DNA from: Pseudobdellovibrionaceae bacterium
Lineage (GTDB): Bacteria > Bdellovibrionota > Bdellovibrionia > Bdellovibrionales > UBA1609
DNA: 64,000 bases
Reading direction: 5' to 3'
Assembly: GCA_020635055.1 (NCBI GenBank)
Contig: JACKAN010000001.1
Coordinates: 62,001 to 126,000 of the forward strand
The translations under genes and the position numbers were made by a program. This document shows, piece after piece, positions 27,067-36,304 of this stretch (positions within the stretch are counted from its first letter, which is position 1; each line of letters begins with the position of its first letter). The notes under the pieces were generated by a model. It ran no database searches and was not told the DNA's origin. It saw only the letters and a program-made list of their open reading frames with translations.

Positions 27067-27400
27067 TTTTAATTTGAGTTATCAGGTAAAAGTGGTAACT
27101 TTGGTAACAAATGGAGTACATTTAGTTTGTATTTTTAGGTAGTTAAGAGCTTGTTGTTTACCGCCCCAATTTTTGACCCAGATTTAGAGGGTCAGCTCTA
27201 AGTTTTCAAAATCACAAACAAATAATTTCGATGACTTGGCAAGGCGATTCTTTTGAGCAGTCACCCGTTATCACAACCCGTCACCAGCGTTGGTGGAGAA
27301 GTGGCGTATTGTTGGCGGAACCATTGTCTAAAATCCTCATCCTTACTGAGGGTAATCGTGGGGGCTTAAGGGGCTATAGAGGAAGTTGGGAGATCCTCCA
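27067..27400. other. Intergenic stretch, nothing recognised
   Basis: These 334 bases lie between the integrase and a convergent exported-protein gene. The end of an integrase is where an attachment site might lie, but no repeat partner for this sequence was found in the window. No tRNA or terminator with a T-run is evident. Confidence 0.5.
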
Positions 27401-28900
27401 CTAGCGTTGCCGAGAATTGAAGTATTCAAAAGCTTCATTCGGCTGAAAAAGCTCATTCCAGGAGGTAAAGAGTTTCAATTTATCGGTAAGAAACAAAGAT
27501 TCCACAAAGCTTTCAGTGTACCCGTTTATGTATCCTCTTTTTTCTTGGAGGTAAGTTAATCCACCACTCAAAGAGAAGGGTTTTACTTTTTCATTTTCTA
27601 AAATGGACCCAAATACACTGCCTGACGCTGATAATGCTAAGTCGAGTCGAATCACTTCATTTGTTGGGTGATCAGACGATTTTGAAAGTATTTTTTCTAT
27701 TCCACCAGCAGCATTATTGACATCTCGATTCAACTGATACCCCTTGGCAACAATGAATGGTGCTATTCGAGATACTTCAGTTGAATAACCTTTTTGCCTT
27801 AACCAACGTGCAAAGTAGGCACTTAGCCAAAAGTGATATGGTTTAGGAGTTAAACACAAATCACTCACTTCTTTTGGCAGGGCATAGTGTGTGCCATTAA
27901 AGATGACTTGAGTAAATTCTAAATATGTTATTAGAGTTCCTATCAAATTTGACGATACAATGTACTGTGAATCAATTGTTGGTGAGTCAATTGATGCTAT
28001 TCTAAAGCCTAAGTTTGAGCCACCATTGCCGTATAATGCGAGCAATCTCCAACTGTACTCAATTGATTGAGGCTTTGAAAAACCAGCTTTCTGAAACCCC
28101 ATTGAAAAATCATCCAACACATTGCCTACCTCACCAGACTTCACTCTTGACGCTAAAATTAACGAAACCTGTATAACAGCTTCTTTTAATGAAGCTTTTG
28201 TTGCAAACTCATGCCATAAACTTGGTAAAATAAAATTTGAATTGTAATTTGCTTGTTTTAAAAGGTCATTTACAGCATCAGTGCAACTCAGTGAATTCGT
28301 TAATGACATCTGAGCGCAGGCGGCCAAAATCATTTTCCCGTTATCTTTTACTCTTGAGTTGAATTCATCATCTTGATCTGGTGAATTGACAAATTCTTCT
28401 AGATTAAATTTTTTTCCACCAAAAGACTCGATGACTGAGGAAGTCAGGTTTGGTAACTCTTTTGGATTATCTTGTTTTAAGTATTTTTCTGCCGCATCAA
28501 GGTTGTTTAGAACTCCAGATTCAGTCACTGTGATACCTTCTAAAAGCTCACTTGTGGTATCAGACTGAAATAGAGAATCTATAACTGCAGAACTTTGCGA
28601 TTCTAAAGTGGGAATTAATGCTTTACCCCATGGGCCATTCAGAATGATTGTCTCAACTGGTATTTGTGAGGCAGTTTTATATCTGTGCTTAAAAGTTCTA
28701 TTTTTCCAATCTACATCTTTACCCCTTACCCAGATATATCGATCAAGCATTGGGGATAAACATTTGTTGCCCTCAGATAGAAAAGTGTCAAAATTATTGA
28801 CGTTGGCGGCAAATGACGGCAACCCAGCAAAGAGAAGCACAGAAAACAAAAGAAGTCGAACCTCCTTGGGCTTTTTAAAACAGGCTGAAATAAAACTCAT
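27401..28900 (-). CDS. Exported protein of unknown function
   Basis: The protein has 499 residues and an N-terminal signal (residues ~14-31, RLLLFSVLLFAGLPSFAANV) with an AxA-type cleavage site after a positively charged start. The mature protein looks mostly helical. It contains a few Cys residues (GNKCLSP, AACAQMSLTNSLSCTD, LCLTPKPYHFWLSAYFARWL) that may pair in the periplasm. No catalytic motif is recognised. It is flanked by an integrase on one side and IS fragments on the other, so it may be cargo of the integrated element. It appears full length. Confidence 0.7.
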   Translation of the reverse strand: MSFISACFKKPKEVRLLLFSVLLFAGLPSFAANVNNFDTFLSEGNKCLSPMLDRYIWVRGKDVDWKNRTFKHRYKTASQIPVETIILNGPWGKALIPTLESQSSAVIDSLFQSDTTSELLEGITVTESGVLNNLDAAEKYLKQDNPKELPNLTSSVIESFGGKKFNLEEFVNSPDQDDEFNSRVKDNGKMILAACAQMSLTNSLSCTDAVNDLLKQANYNSNFILPSLWHEFATKASLKEAVIQVSLILASRVKSGEVGNVLDDFSMGFQKAGFSKPQSIEYSWRLLALYGNGGSNLGFRIASIDSPTIDSQYIVSSNLIGTLITYLEFTQVIFNGTHYALPKEVSDLCLTPKPYHFWLSAYFARWLRQKGYSTEVSRIAPFIVAKGYQLNRDVNNAAGGIEKILSKSSDHPTNEVIRLDLALSASGSVFGSILENEKVKPFSLSGGLTYLQEKRGYINGYTESFVESLFLTDKLKLFTSWNELFQPNEAFEYFNSRQR

Positions 28901-29007
28901 AGTAATCCCTTATAAAAACAAAAAAACTGATATAGCAAAGAGCTGAATCAGTCTTAATTATGTTCAAAAAAGATGCCAGAACAGGGTTTACACCGTGTTA
29001 ATTGGAA

Positions 29008-29029
29008 CTGAAATCCGAAATTAAGATAA
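29008..29029 (+). repeat. 22-bp end fragment of the IS1380 element
   Basis: These bases equal the terminal 22 bases of the IS1380 left end and then stop abruptly before an IS30 fragment. It marks a former insertion or deletion junction. Confidence 0.8.
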
Positions 29030-29137
29030 CCCGCATAACACTCGCCAGTGCAACTCAGGCAATAACAAGCTGAGTTAAAGGTAGCCACCTGACGGGCCAT
29101 TTGCAACTCAGTTTTTGAGAAAAAAGGAGTTGCAAAA

Positions 29138-29668
29138 ATGGCTTACCGTCGGGTGACCAGTGAGGATCGTGTTCGTATAAAAGACGGCCTCGATGCTGGA
29201 CTATCAAATACACAGATTGCTGACAAGCTGGGATTTCACAGGTCCACAATAGGCCGTGAAATCTGCCGTAATAAAGGAAAAAGAGGCTACCGGCCCAGAC
29301 AAGCCCATCGCAGTGCAATGGAGCGGGAACTCTCCAAACACGGTCCCTACAAAATGAACCCTGTGATAATGACTCAGATAATTGAACGACTTGAGGCAAA
29401 ATGGTCTCCGGAACAAATCTCGAATCGACTCTGTCTTGAAGGAGAAACCATTGTCAGCACCGAAACCATCTATAAATTTATTGATGACGACAGAAAGCAA
29501 GGTGGTGACATGTGGAGGCATTTAAGGCGATCAGGAAGGGTCAGAAAAAGGCGTTTTCCCTCTGAAGACAGGAGGGGAAAGATCCAAAACGCAAGGCCCC
29601 TGTCGAAGCGCCCAAGGAGTGCCAATAATCGCAGAAACGTGGGTCACTGGGGCCTCTCCGTTATTTAG
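29138..29668 (+). pseudogene. IS30-family transposase, C-terminally truncated
   Basis: The frame has 176 residues; the family has about 320-380. It shows the IS30 N-terminal helix-turn-helix (MAYRRVTSEDRVRIKDGLDA and STIGREICRNKG), then WSPEQISNRLCLEG and TETIYKFI. It then enters the start of the DDE domain at NNRRNVGHWGL, where the family has a W-E-x-D motif, and stops. The catalytic residues are missing, so it is inactive. A GGAG ribosome binding site precedes the ATG. The break abuts an ISL3 fragment. Confidence 0.8.
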
Positions 29669-30156
29669 AAGGGGGTGGCTGATGCCAATCTCATTTCGGT
29701 TGGCCAGTACCAGGAAGACGTATCTATATATTTTGAGTTTAACAGCCCACATCTTTGTAGGATTTTGAGCATAAATGATACTGGATTTGTGTATCCATAC
29801 CCCATTCTTTTGAGGACTTTAATTTTATTATTTAGTCCCTCTGACACGGCTGTTGTAAGTCCCGACATTATATAACCTTCTATATAATGCCTGTATTTCC
29901 TCAAAGTATTTGCAAACTTTAAAAATGGCTTTAATTTGGCTTCCCTTGCAAAGCGATACCACAGGATAAGACTTTTCCTGAACTCTTTTACATTTTTCTT
30001 ATCTAAAACCTTATGGAAATATTCAACTAACACTGACGCTCTAAATATATTTTTATTTATATCCAGTAATCGCTCTAGCTTTGTGTAATCTTTTTTTGAT
30101 AAATTCTTCTCTCGCTCAACTAATATATACTTCCTATGGGGGGCAAGCACTTCCAT
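29665..30156 (-). pseudogene. ISL3-family transposase, C-terminal fragment
   Basis: About 163 residues remain, containing the ISL3 C-terminal signature SGLTTAVSEGLNNKIKVLKR and GYGYTNPVSFMLKILQRCG. The glutamate in SEGLNNKIK is the catalytic acid of this family. The N-terminal half is missing, and the frame opens only about 7 bases from the IS1380 copy B end at 30163, so that insertion or an earlier deletion cut it. See the ISL3 head at 19859. Confidence 0.75.
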
Positions 30157-30162
30157 TAAAAA

Positions 30163-32116
30163 CTGAAATCCGAAATTAAGATAAGCGTTACGAGCCCAAA
30201 GACACCATTTAGTGAAAATATAAACAGAATTTTCCGTGAAAATTCTGAAGGTGCATAGGTTTGTCTAGAATTCGGGTTTACCTCGCTTTTTGGGAGTAGT
30301 GATTCATACTTTGGCGAGCTACTCGACTGGGCCAAAGAGCATTGACCACAATATGAGGCCTTTAGGGCTTATGCTCTCGCCCTTAGTGATGTGGCTATTT
30401 AGTTGGGGTAGCACGGATCTTTCGATCCTGTCGCATGGTTCAAACCCTTTGCCGACCAAATCCAAAACTCAAAGCGAACTCCAAATTTTTTATTTGATTG
30501 TCAAAGAGCTTGTTCCGCTCTCGGGACTTAATCTCTATGCCGTTGAGCAGTACAGCGGAACTATTACTGGCTGTGACCGCCATGCCTCTAGAAATGCGCT
30601 CACCTCTCTTAAAAATTTTGCTTTTACTTTTAGAGTTAATTGACGAGATCCGGTTAACACTTGAGCCGGTGCCGTTAGAAGTTTACGCCTTAGTTTTTTT
30701 GCAAAATGCGGTTTATCTGGTTGCTCCAGTAATGCCGCCCAGCGGATGAGGTTTTGAGCAATGAGTACAAATAAAAAGTAAACTTCATTGGCCGACATTT
30801 TTAAGCAAGGCAAGTGTTTGGCATCAAAGCCTATCTTAAACTCTTTAATCATATTTTCCACATCTGCACGCGGACGATATCTCTCTATCACTGACTGATA
30901 GCTTCGTTGACTCAAATCATAGTTAGTGGCTACGGCATGGTAGTGAAAGTGTCCGCATGCCACTCCAAAGACCTCATCTTCTCGCCATTGTTTTTTTATT
31001 ACTACCGGGAACATGAGTTTTTTATCAGACCAGCTCGGGCGCCAGTGCCAACGATTTACATAACACTCTGCGGGCTCTTGTTTTTTACGTTTTAATTTTT
31101 TTAATTCTTCTGGGCCGTACTCCCACTCAACCCATGTCTTTGAATCCTCATCAATTTGTGTATGCCAGTTAATAGTTTTAGGAGCGGCTATGGTGAATGA
31201 CGCCTGATGTGCCTGACAGGCTAGAACAAAGTCCTCTATTAAAAAAGCCGAATCACCGCTAACGTGAGCCACTTTTTCAAATGGATTTTTTATTTTTTTA
31301 CCACGCAGAGGGGACAATACTTGGTCTAATAACTCGACGGGATGACCTTTAGGGTGAGCGGCCGGCAAGAGCTCTCCGGCAAAGCAAAAACCTAGTTCAT
31401 CGAAAATTGTTAAAGAAGAGTAACCAAAGACGAACTTTTCACGGGAGGTCTTCATCCAACCCACACCTTCCATCTTACGGCCCGTTTGCTCGTGAGCTGT
31501 GCCGTCGATTTTAAAATGGGGAAGCTCTTCCCCCTTATGAGGGTGGACTTTACGGGTATGTGCTCGCAGGGTGTAGCCCATAGTTGTTAAAAACTTTTTT
31601 AATGCGTTGATGTGCTCTTTTTCAAACCTGCGCAAATAATTTCCCAGTGTTTTAGGTGTTGGAACTTTACCGTCAAAAAGTTCTTCCAAAAGTTCGTCAT
31701 CATCAAATTCCTCAATATCTTCGATACTGTCATGACCACTGAGAAGACTAGCTATGAGCAGTAAGCTCAAACCGTAATTGCCAAATGAGCGATTACTCCC
31801 ATCTTCTGGTAAACACTTAGCCAACTCTTTACCCAAGCTTGTTGAATCAAAAATATGCAGCAATGCCTGAAGGCCGCCCCTAGAGACGATAGCTTTGTTA
31901 CTCACCTCATAACGAGGGGCAGGGATAAAAAGAGACTTTTTAGAATGTTTGTCATGATGCATAGGCATTGGTTCTACCTCGAAAGTTTTGTGGCTTATAG
32001 AACTTATTTTGTTTTCACGAGAATTGTGAATGAATACCACACTTGAAAAATACCGCAGCCCCTTAAGCAATGCGGCTTAGGAAGATTTTAAATATTTTTC
32101 TATTTTCCGATCTCAG
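30163..32116. mobile_element. IS1380-family insertion sequence, full copy B
   Basis: This copy has the same 1954-bp length, ends and gene as copy A at 5918-7871. I noticed no differences in the parts I compared, so the two should be treated as recent copies and as a substrate for recombination or inversion. Its right edge touches an internal IS1380 fragment (32117-32298), so this copy sits next to or within an older relative. Confidence 0.9.
30535..32070 (-). CDS. IS1380-family transposase (identical copy)
   Basis: All 511 residues are the same as in the transposase at 6290-7825, including the YRPRADVENMIKEF signature. It is the second intact transposase source for the fragments and the MITE-like element in this window. 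Confidence 0.9.
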   Translation of the reverse strand: MLKGLRYFSSVVFIHNSRENKISSISHKTFEVEPMPMHHDKHSKKSLFIPAPRYEVSNKAIVSRGGLQALLHIFDSTSLGKELAKCLPEDGSNRSFGNYGLSLLLIASLLSGHDSIEDIEEFDDDELLEELFDGKVPTPKTLGNYLRRFEKEHINALKKFLTTMGYTLRAHTRKVHPHKGEELPHFKIDGTAHEQTGRKMEGVGWMKTSREKFVFGYSSLTIFDELGFCFAGELLPAAHPKGHPVELLDQVLSPLRGKKIKNPFEKVAHVSGDSAFLIEDFVLACQAHQASFTIAAPKTINWHTQIDEDSKTWVEWEYGPEELKKLKRKKQEPAECYVNRWHWRPSWSDKKLMFPVVIKKQWREDEVFGVACGHFHYHAVATNYDLSQRSYQSVIERYRPRADVENMIKEFKIGFDAKHLPCLKMSANEVYFLFVLIAQNLIRWAALLEQPDKPHFAKKLRRKLLTAPAQVLTGSRQLTLKVKAKFLREVSAFLEAWRSQPVIVPLYCSTA

Positions 32117-32298
32117 TTTTATTTGATTGTCAAAGAGCTTGTTCCGCTCTCGGGACTTAATCTCTATGCCGTTGAGCAGTACAGCGGAACTATTACTGGC
32201 TGTGACCGCCATGCCTCTAGAAATGCGTTCACCTCTCTTAAAAATTTTGCTTTTACTTTTAAAGTTAATTGACGAGATCCGGTTAACACTTGAGCCGG
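32117..32298. repeat. Internal fragment of the IS1380 element
   Basis: About 180 bases match the part of the IS that encodes the transposase C-terminus (compare 6245-6424), with a few substitutions. It starts exactly at the end of copy B and breaks off at GAGCCGG, after which unrelated sequence begins. Confidence 0.85.
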
Positions 32299-32376
32299 GA
32301 CGCGGCCGTCCCAAGATAAACTCAAAGCCATATTTGGGGAGTCTAGTTATAATTCAGAAATTTTGTTTAGGCAGCC

Positions 32377-32940
32377 ATGGGCCGTCAAATACCTGCTAGA
32401 GTTGTTGGCAAAGAAAAGAAAAGATTAGAAGAAAGAAATTCATTGTTTGACATGGATTACGAAAAGGGACTAGATGCTCGCTTTTTAGAATTTAGTAAAA
32501 GCCACAAAATTTCAATTGAATACCTAGAGAAAGTTGAAAGTAAACCCGAAGAGTGGTTGAAGCAGTTTTCTTACCAAGATTTAGAAAAATTGTTGGCCTA
32601 CCCCGACCCCGTTGGAAGAATTATTTACTGCTTTCAGTCGGCTATGAGTGGTTACCGATCAGGGGTTTTAAATCAGTTGGATGATTATCAAAAAAATTGT
32701 ATGACAACTTACGACCGTGTTTCAATAGATGAAAGGTCTAAGCAATGGCAGGCAAAGCTGCAAAGGTTGTCTCAAAAGGGTGAAGGGTTTATAGTTGTAG
32801 GTGTTGCCCACCTTGTTGGAGAAAATGGACTACTAAATTGGTTTTCTGAGAAAGGTTATGATGTTGAAAGAGTCTCATTTTATAAAGAGGAAAACACTCC
32901 TGTGAAGAGAATTGGTTTGCCCAGTCGCTCAGTAAATTGA
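32377..32940 (+). pseudogene. TraB/GumN (TIKI-like) protein, N-terminally truncated
   Basis: About 187 residues remain of a family usually near 290. The C-terminal signature is clear: DERSKQWQAKLQRL, GEGFIVVGVAHLVGENGLLN and FSEKGYDVERV. The N-terminal GxxHxG metal-binding motif and signal peptide are missing, and a stop lies three codons before the ATG, so the 5' part was lost at the IS1380 junction near 32298. TraB/GumN proteins are predicted metalloproteases. It lies 11 bases before darT, and the surviving frame could still be translated. Confidence 0.7.
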
Positions 32941-32951
32941 GAAAATAAAAA

Positions 32952-33596
32952 ATGAGTCGTAAAGTAAATTGGGAATTCATTAAAAAAATAAAATCGGCTT
33001 ACCAAATAGCTTTTCTAAATCACTTTACGAGGATTGAAAATTTACCCGGTATTTTAAGTAGCAGCGGTTTGACGCCAAAGTCTCAACTTGAAGATGATAG
33101 CTACACGGACATTTCTGATCAAGGTATTCAAGATGTACGTGGCACCATTGAGGTGGCCAAAACAGGACAAAGTTTACATGATTTTGTTCCGTTTTATTTT
33201 TGTGTAGCTTCACCGATGATTTCTAGACTTAGAGAATACAACGAGTGGCTTATTTACCTGCAGTTTACCCTAGATTTGCTAGAGGTACCCGGTGTTTATA
33301 TTGCGGACGGTAATGCACGCACTCAAGGCACAAGTTTTCACAGCTTTGAGTGCATCGAGACTTTGAAGGTGCTAGACGTTAAAACCATAAACTCTCGAAG
33401 GTACGCGGCTAGTGAGGAGCTCAGGAGACGAAAGCAGGCCGAGGCCCTTGTTCCAGGAAAAGTGGGACTGGGATATTTATACAATATTGCTTGCTTTTCA
33501 GAGGGTACTAAAACTAAAGTGGACGAAATTCTTCGTGATTTTGGCTTAAATGATGCAATTAAAACGAGTGTCAGTGCTCATTTTTATTATAGGTGA
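32952..33596 (+). CDS. darT: DarT-like DNA ADP-ribosyltransferase toxin
   Basis: The protein has 214 residues with DarT (DUF4433) marks: an N-terminal NAD-binding LNHFTRIENLPGIL, the HDFVPFYFCVASPM strand at about 76-89, and a C-terminal RRRKQAEALVPGKV whose E164 fits the catalytic Glu. DarT enzymes attach ADP-ribose to thymidine in single-stranded DNA and block replication. The macrodomain antitoxin gene follows after 25 bases, giving the DarTG order. The ribosome binding site is weak. It appears full length and intact. Confidence 0.88.
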   Translation: MSRKVNWEFIKKIKSAYQIAFLNHFTRIENLPGILSSSGLTPKSQLEDDSYTDISDQGIQDVRGTIEVAKTGQSLHDFVPFYFCVASPMISRLREYNEWLIYLQFTLDLLEVPGVYIADGNARTQGTSFHSFECIETLKVLDVKTINSRRYAASEELRRRKQAEALVPGKVGLGYLYNIACFSEGTKTKVDEILRDFGLNDAIKTSVSAHFYYR

Positions 33597-33621
33597 GTTT
33601 GAGCCCATAGAGGAGTAAAAA

Positions 33622-34143
33622 TTGATTACTTATTTGACAGGCAATATATTTGAATCCAAAGCCCAAGTTATTACAAATGCCGTAAACTGCAAGGGGGTTA
33701 TGGGGAAGGGCTTGGCTGCCCAGTTCAAAACTAAGTTTCCCGAAATGTATGATGATTATAAAGCAAAGTGTGACAAGAAAAATTTAAGAATAGGCGAGCC
33801 TTATTTGTGGTTGGGAGATGAGACAGAGATTCTCAACTTTCCCACAAAAGATGATTGGAAGCAGCCTTCTAAGTTAGAATACATAGACTCAGGTTTGAAG
33901 TATTTGGCTAATCACTATCAAGAGATTGGCATTAGCACGATTGCCATGCCTGCTCTTGGCTGCGGCCTAGGAGGCTTGGAGTGGTCCGAGGTATCTTCTT
34001 TGATTGAAAAGTATTTTGGAGATCTTCCAGATATTGAGGTTTTTGTATACCTGCCTAAAGAAACGGGCGCTCTGAAAGGTGAAGATTCGAGTAAGCACCA
34101 GCCTCAGGCGTCAGTTAGCAAAGATTGGGCAGCTTCGCCCTGA
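33622..34143 (+). CDS. darG: DarG-like macrodomain antitoxin (short form)
   Basis: The start is a TTG at 33622 after a good GAGGAG ribosome binding site. The 173-residue protein is a macrodomain: QVITNAVNCKGVMGKGLAAQ (about 15-34) and the GCGLGGLEW loop (about 114-122), which bind ADP-ribose. DarG removes the ADP-ribose placed on DNA by DarT. Full-length DarG also has a C-terminal toxin-binding domain; here only a ~25-residue polar tail follows (EDSSKHQPQASVSKD), so this antitoxin would rely on enzymatic reversal alone. The tail may be a truncated C-terminal domain. Confidence 0.85.
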   Translation: MITYLTGNIFESKAQVITNAVNCKGVMGKGLAAQFKTKFPEMYDDYKAKCDKKNLRIGEPYLWLGDETEILNFPTKDDWKQPSKLEYIDSGLKYLANHYQEIGISTIAMPALGCGLGGLEWSEVSSLIEKYFGDLPDIEVFVYLPKETGALKGEDSSKHQPQASVSKDWAASP

Positions 34144-34394
34144 TTTTTGTCAAAAATTACACGGAGGCTGCCTGGAGGGCGAGCGTTGTTAATGCTTTGA
34201 AATCATTGAAGACTCGACGAAACCTCCAATCTTTTTTTGGTTGGGAAGGAAAAAGTAAGTTAACTAACTAATTTTAAAAACGAAATAATCAATGGCTCGG
34301 CCTCGACTCGTTTATTAACTCATCACACCAAGTCGCTCCGAAGCTCACAGGTTAGGCCAAAATTAAGGCCACCAAAAGGCCAAGGGGGGATAAC

Positions 34395-35180
34395 GTGGAT
34401 TTCGATAAATCTCAAATTCAAAGCTGGATTAAAAATGACCGAAAAGCCTCATTAGCAAAATACCTAATGAGCGGTACTCACCATGGTCGCCCAGGGTGTT
34501 CATCTAAAATAAAGGGTAAGGTTATTGAATTAATCTGTGCAGAGCTGGATGAAGAGAGTCAGTTTCTCTGGGGCAAAGACTTATTACATAGTAAAGAATA
34601 TGTAGCCAGAGAAATTGGCTGTCGTCTTGTAAGTTCAGGCTGGAAAAAACATAAAAAAGAAGTTCAAAACTTAATGGTTCTAGCTGCGGAAGATGGTGAC
34701 TGGGAGGTCCGAGAATATGCTGCTGGATTATTTGCCCGTGTATTAGCATTAGATTTCGAAAAGGTATCCAAAATCTACTTAAAATGGTCAAAAGCTGGTT
34801 CACCAAACTTACAACGAGCCATAGCTGTCGGTGTAAAGTACAGAGCCATTGATGGCAATGAGGATGAAGCTAAAACTATTCTTGATATTCTTAAAAATAT
34901 GATGCCCGAAACAGATGAATATTTACGAAAAAATCTCGGCCCTTTCGCCATTGGCGATGCTGTATTGCCTAGATTCCCTAAACCTACAATCAAAATGTTA
35001 AAGAAATTGGCTAAAGACAAAGATGTTGGGGTTAGATGGAATGTAGCGATGTCATTTTCAAGTGCAGCCTCTCGTAAGTTTAAAAAGGAAGGGCTACCCA
35101 TTGTTCAAAGCATCGCTTTTGAAGATAGCAAATTAGTAGCTCGAGCAGTAAAGAAAGCGCTCAGAAACTTAGAGGTATGA
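34395..35180 (+). CDS. HEAT-repeat protein, DNA alkylation repair (AlkD/AlkC)-like
   Basis: It starts at GTG 34395 after a GGGGGG ribosome binding site. The 261-residue protein consists of repeated helical pairs: EVREYAAGLFARVLALDF, NLQRAIAVGVKYRAIDG and VGVRWNVAMSFSSAASRKF. This is the HEAT-like architecture of AlkC/AlkD DNA glycosylases, which remove bulky or cationic base adducts by cradling DNA. Whether the catalytic Asp/Trp/Glu set is kept cannot be judged by eye. It lies downstream of DarTG on the same strand and overlaps the next small gene by four bases. A role in repairing toxin-made DNA adducts is a hypothesis. Confidence 0.65.
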   Translation: MDFDKSQIQSWIKNDRKASLAKYLMSGTHHGRPGCSSKIKGKVIELICAELDEESQFLWGKDLLHSKEYVAREIGCRLVSSGWKKHKKEVQNLMVLAAEDGDWEVREYAAGLFARVLALDFEKVSKIYLKWSKAGSPNLQRAIAVGVKYRAIDGNEDEAKTILDILKNMMPETDEYLRKNLGPFAIGDAVLPRFPKPTIKMLKKLAKDKDVGVRWNVAMSFSSAASRKFKKEGLPIVQSIAFEDSKLVARAVKKALRNLEV

Positions 35181-35410
35181 GCAAAAAAGCCTTAGCCCTC
35201 TTTTTTGCTGCTCTTATTTTACGCTTAGTAATTATTAATATTTGGAAAATTCCAAAAATTGTTTATAACCCTATTGAGTTAGTCTTGTTAGGGGGAGCTT
35301 TGTATTTTGAAAGGGCTCAACTCCAAGAATTTTTCATTAGAAAGGGTAAATTTATCCAGGATTTAGTCCTTGGAGCGGTTCTTGGCATTGTCCTGGCGAC
35401 TTATACCTGA
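35177..35410 (+). CDS. Small membrane protein, 3' end cut by a MITE-like insertion
   Basis: It overlaps the HEAT-repeat gene by ATGA, so it is probably co-translated. The 77-residue product has an N-terminal hydrophobic helix (LALFFAALILRLVIINIW), a second one (IELVLLGGALYFE), and a third starting at LVLGAVLGIVLATYT. The stop codon comes from the IS1380-derived element that begins at 35407. The arrangement suggests the head of a longer polytopic protein, possibly of the CPBP type, but this is weak. Its original C-terminus is missing. Confidence 0.55.
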   Translation: MSKKALALFFAALILRLVIINIWKIPKIVYNPIELVLLGGALYFERAQLQEFFIRKGKFIQDLVLGAVLGIVLATYT

Positions 35411-35685
35411 AATCCGAAATTAAGATAAGCGTTACGAGCCCAAAAACACCATTTAGTGAAAATATAAACAGAATTTCGGTGAAAATTCTGAAGGTGCATA
35501 GGTTTGTCTAGAATTCGGGTTTACCATGCATAGGCATTGGTTCTACCTCGAAAGTTTTGTGGCTTATAGAACTTATTTTGTCTTCACGAGAATTGTGAAT
35601 GAATACCACACTTGAAAAATACCGCAGCCCCTCAAGCAATATGGCTTAGGAAGATTTTAAACATTTTTCTATTTTTCGATCTCAG
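35407..35685. mobile_element. MITE-like deletion derivative of the IS1380 element
   Basis: The 279-bp element keeps both ends of the IS1380 copies: CTGAAATCCGAAATTAAG on the left (about the first 115 bases) and the last ~165 bases on the right, including the ...CGATCTCAG end. Nearly the whole transposase gene is deleted, with the junction at GTTTACC/ATGCATAGG. It has no protein but keeps the sites that copies A and B would act on, so it could still move in trans. Its right flank begins TTAA like that of copy A. Confidence 0.88.
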
Positions 35686-35922
35686 TTAAAAAATAAACTT
35701 ACAATTTTTAGTTTAATTAATATTAGGGAGTCACGTCATTTGAGTTTGTATAAATTACAATTACCTGTAGAAGTCGGTGTCATAAAGCTCCCAAACCAAA
35801 AATTTTTCTAGAATTTCAAAATGTTGGTTAACAATTTACTAGAGATTGTAAGCACTTGGGCATATTACTAATAGTTTATATCTATTCAATAATGGCATCT
35901 TTATTGCTCACAATTTAACGCG

Positions 35923-36294
35923 ATGAAATTTTATGTTAAAGCCTTTTCAATTCTTTGGTTTTGCCAGTTATTTTTTTTAGAAAAAGCTGTCTCCAACTGT
36001 GATTTAGAATTAGTAGAAAAGGCCAAAAGTTTTAACATATTGCCTACTCAAAACAGTGTAATACAGAGTGGAATGTATAAATATATTCGCCATCCATTAT
36101 ACTTTGGATACTTATTAATAGTATTGTCAAAATATTTAACATTTCCTTCTTTTTTTAATTTGTTTGTTTTACTCATTTTTTTAATCTTAACAGAATTAAG
36201 AATACAGAAAGAAGAGAATATTTTCTCAAATAATTCGGATTACCTTCAATACAAAAATTTAGTCAAATTTAAAATTATTCCTTGGGTTTATTAA
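35923..36294 (+). CDS. Isoprenylcysteine/phospholipid methyltransferase-like membrane protein
   Basis: The protein has 123 residues and the C-terminal motif of the ICMT/PEMT family: SGMYKYIRHPLYFGYLLIV (the R-H-P-x-Y SAM-binding core) and RIQKEENIF with later EE residues. Two hydrophobic stretches surround it. Family members are usually 150-200 residues with extra N-terminal helices, so this is a short or N-terminally truncated form. The start MKFYVKAFSILWFCQLFF could act as a helix. It is followed after 10 bases by a solute-binding protein gene. Base composition is markedly more AT-rich than the genes before it. Confidence 0.6.
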   Translation: MKFYVKAFSILWFCQLFFLEKAVSNCDLELVEKAKSFNILPTQNSVIQSGMYKYIRHPLYFGYLLIVLSKYLTFPSFFNLFVLLIFLILTELRIQKEENIFSNNSDYLQYKNLVKFKIIPWVY

Positions 36295-36304
36295 CAAATA
36301 AAAT

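Noticed and set aside
34144..34394. attC site downstream of the macrodomain gene (GTTAGGC at 34352)
   Set aside because: Only one core-like heptamer is convincing. No matching RYYYAAC partner forms the expected stem.
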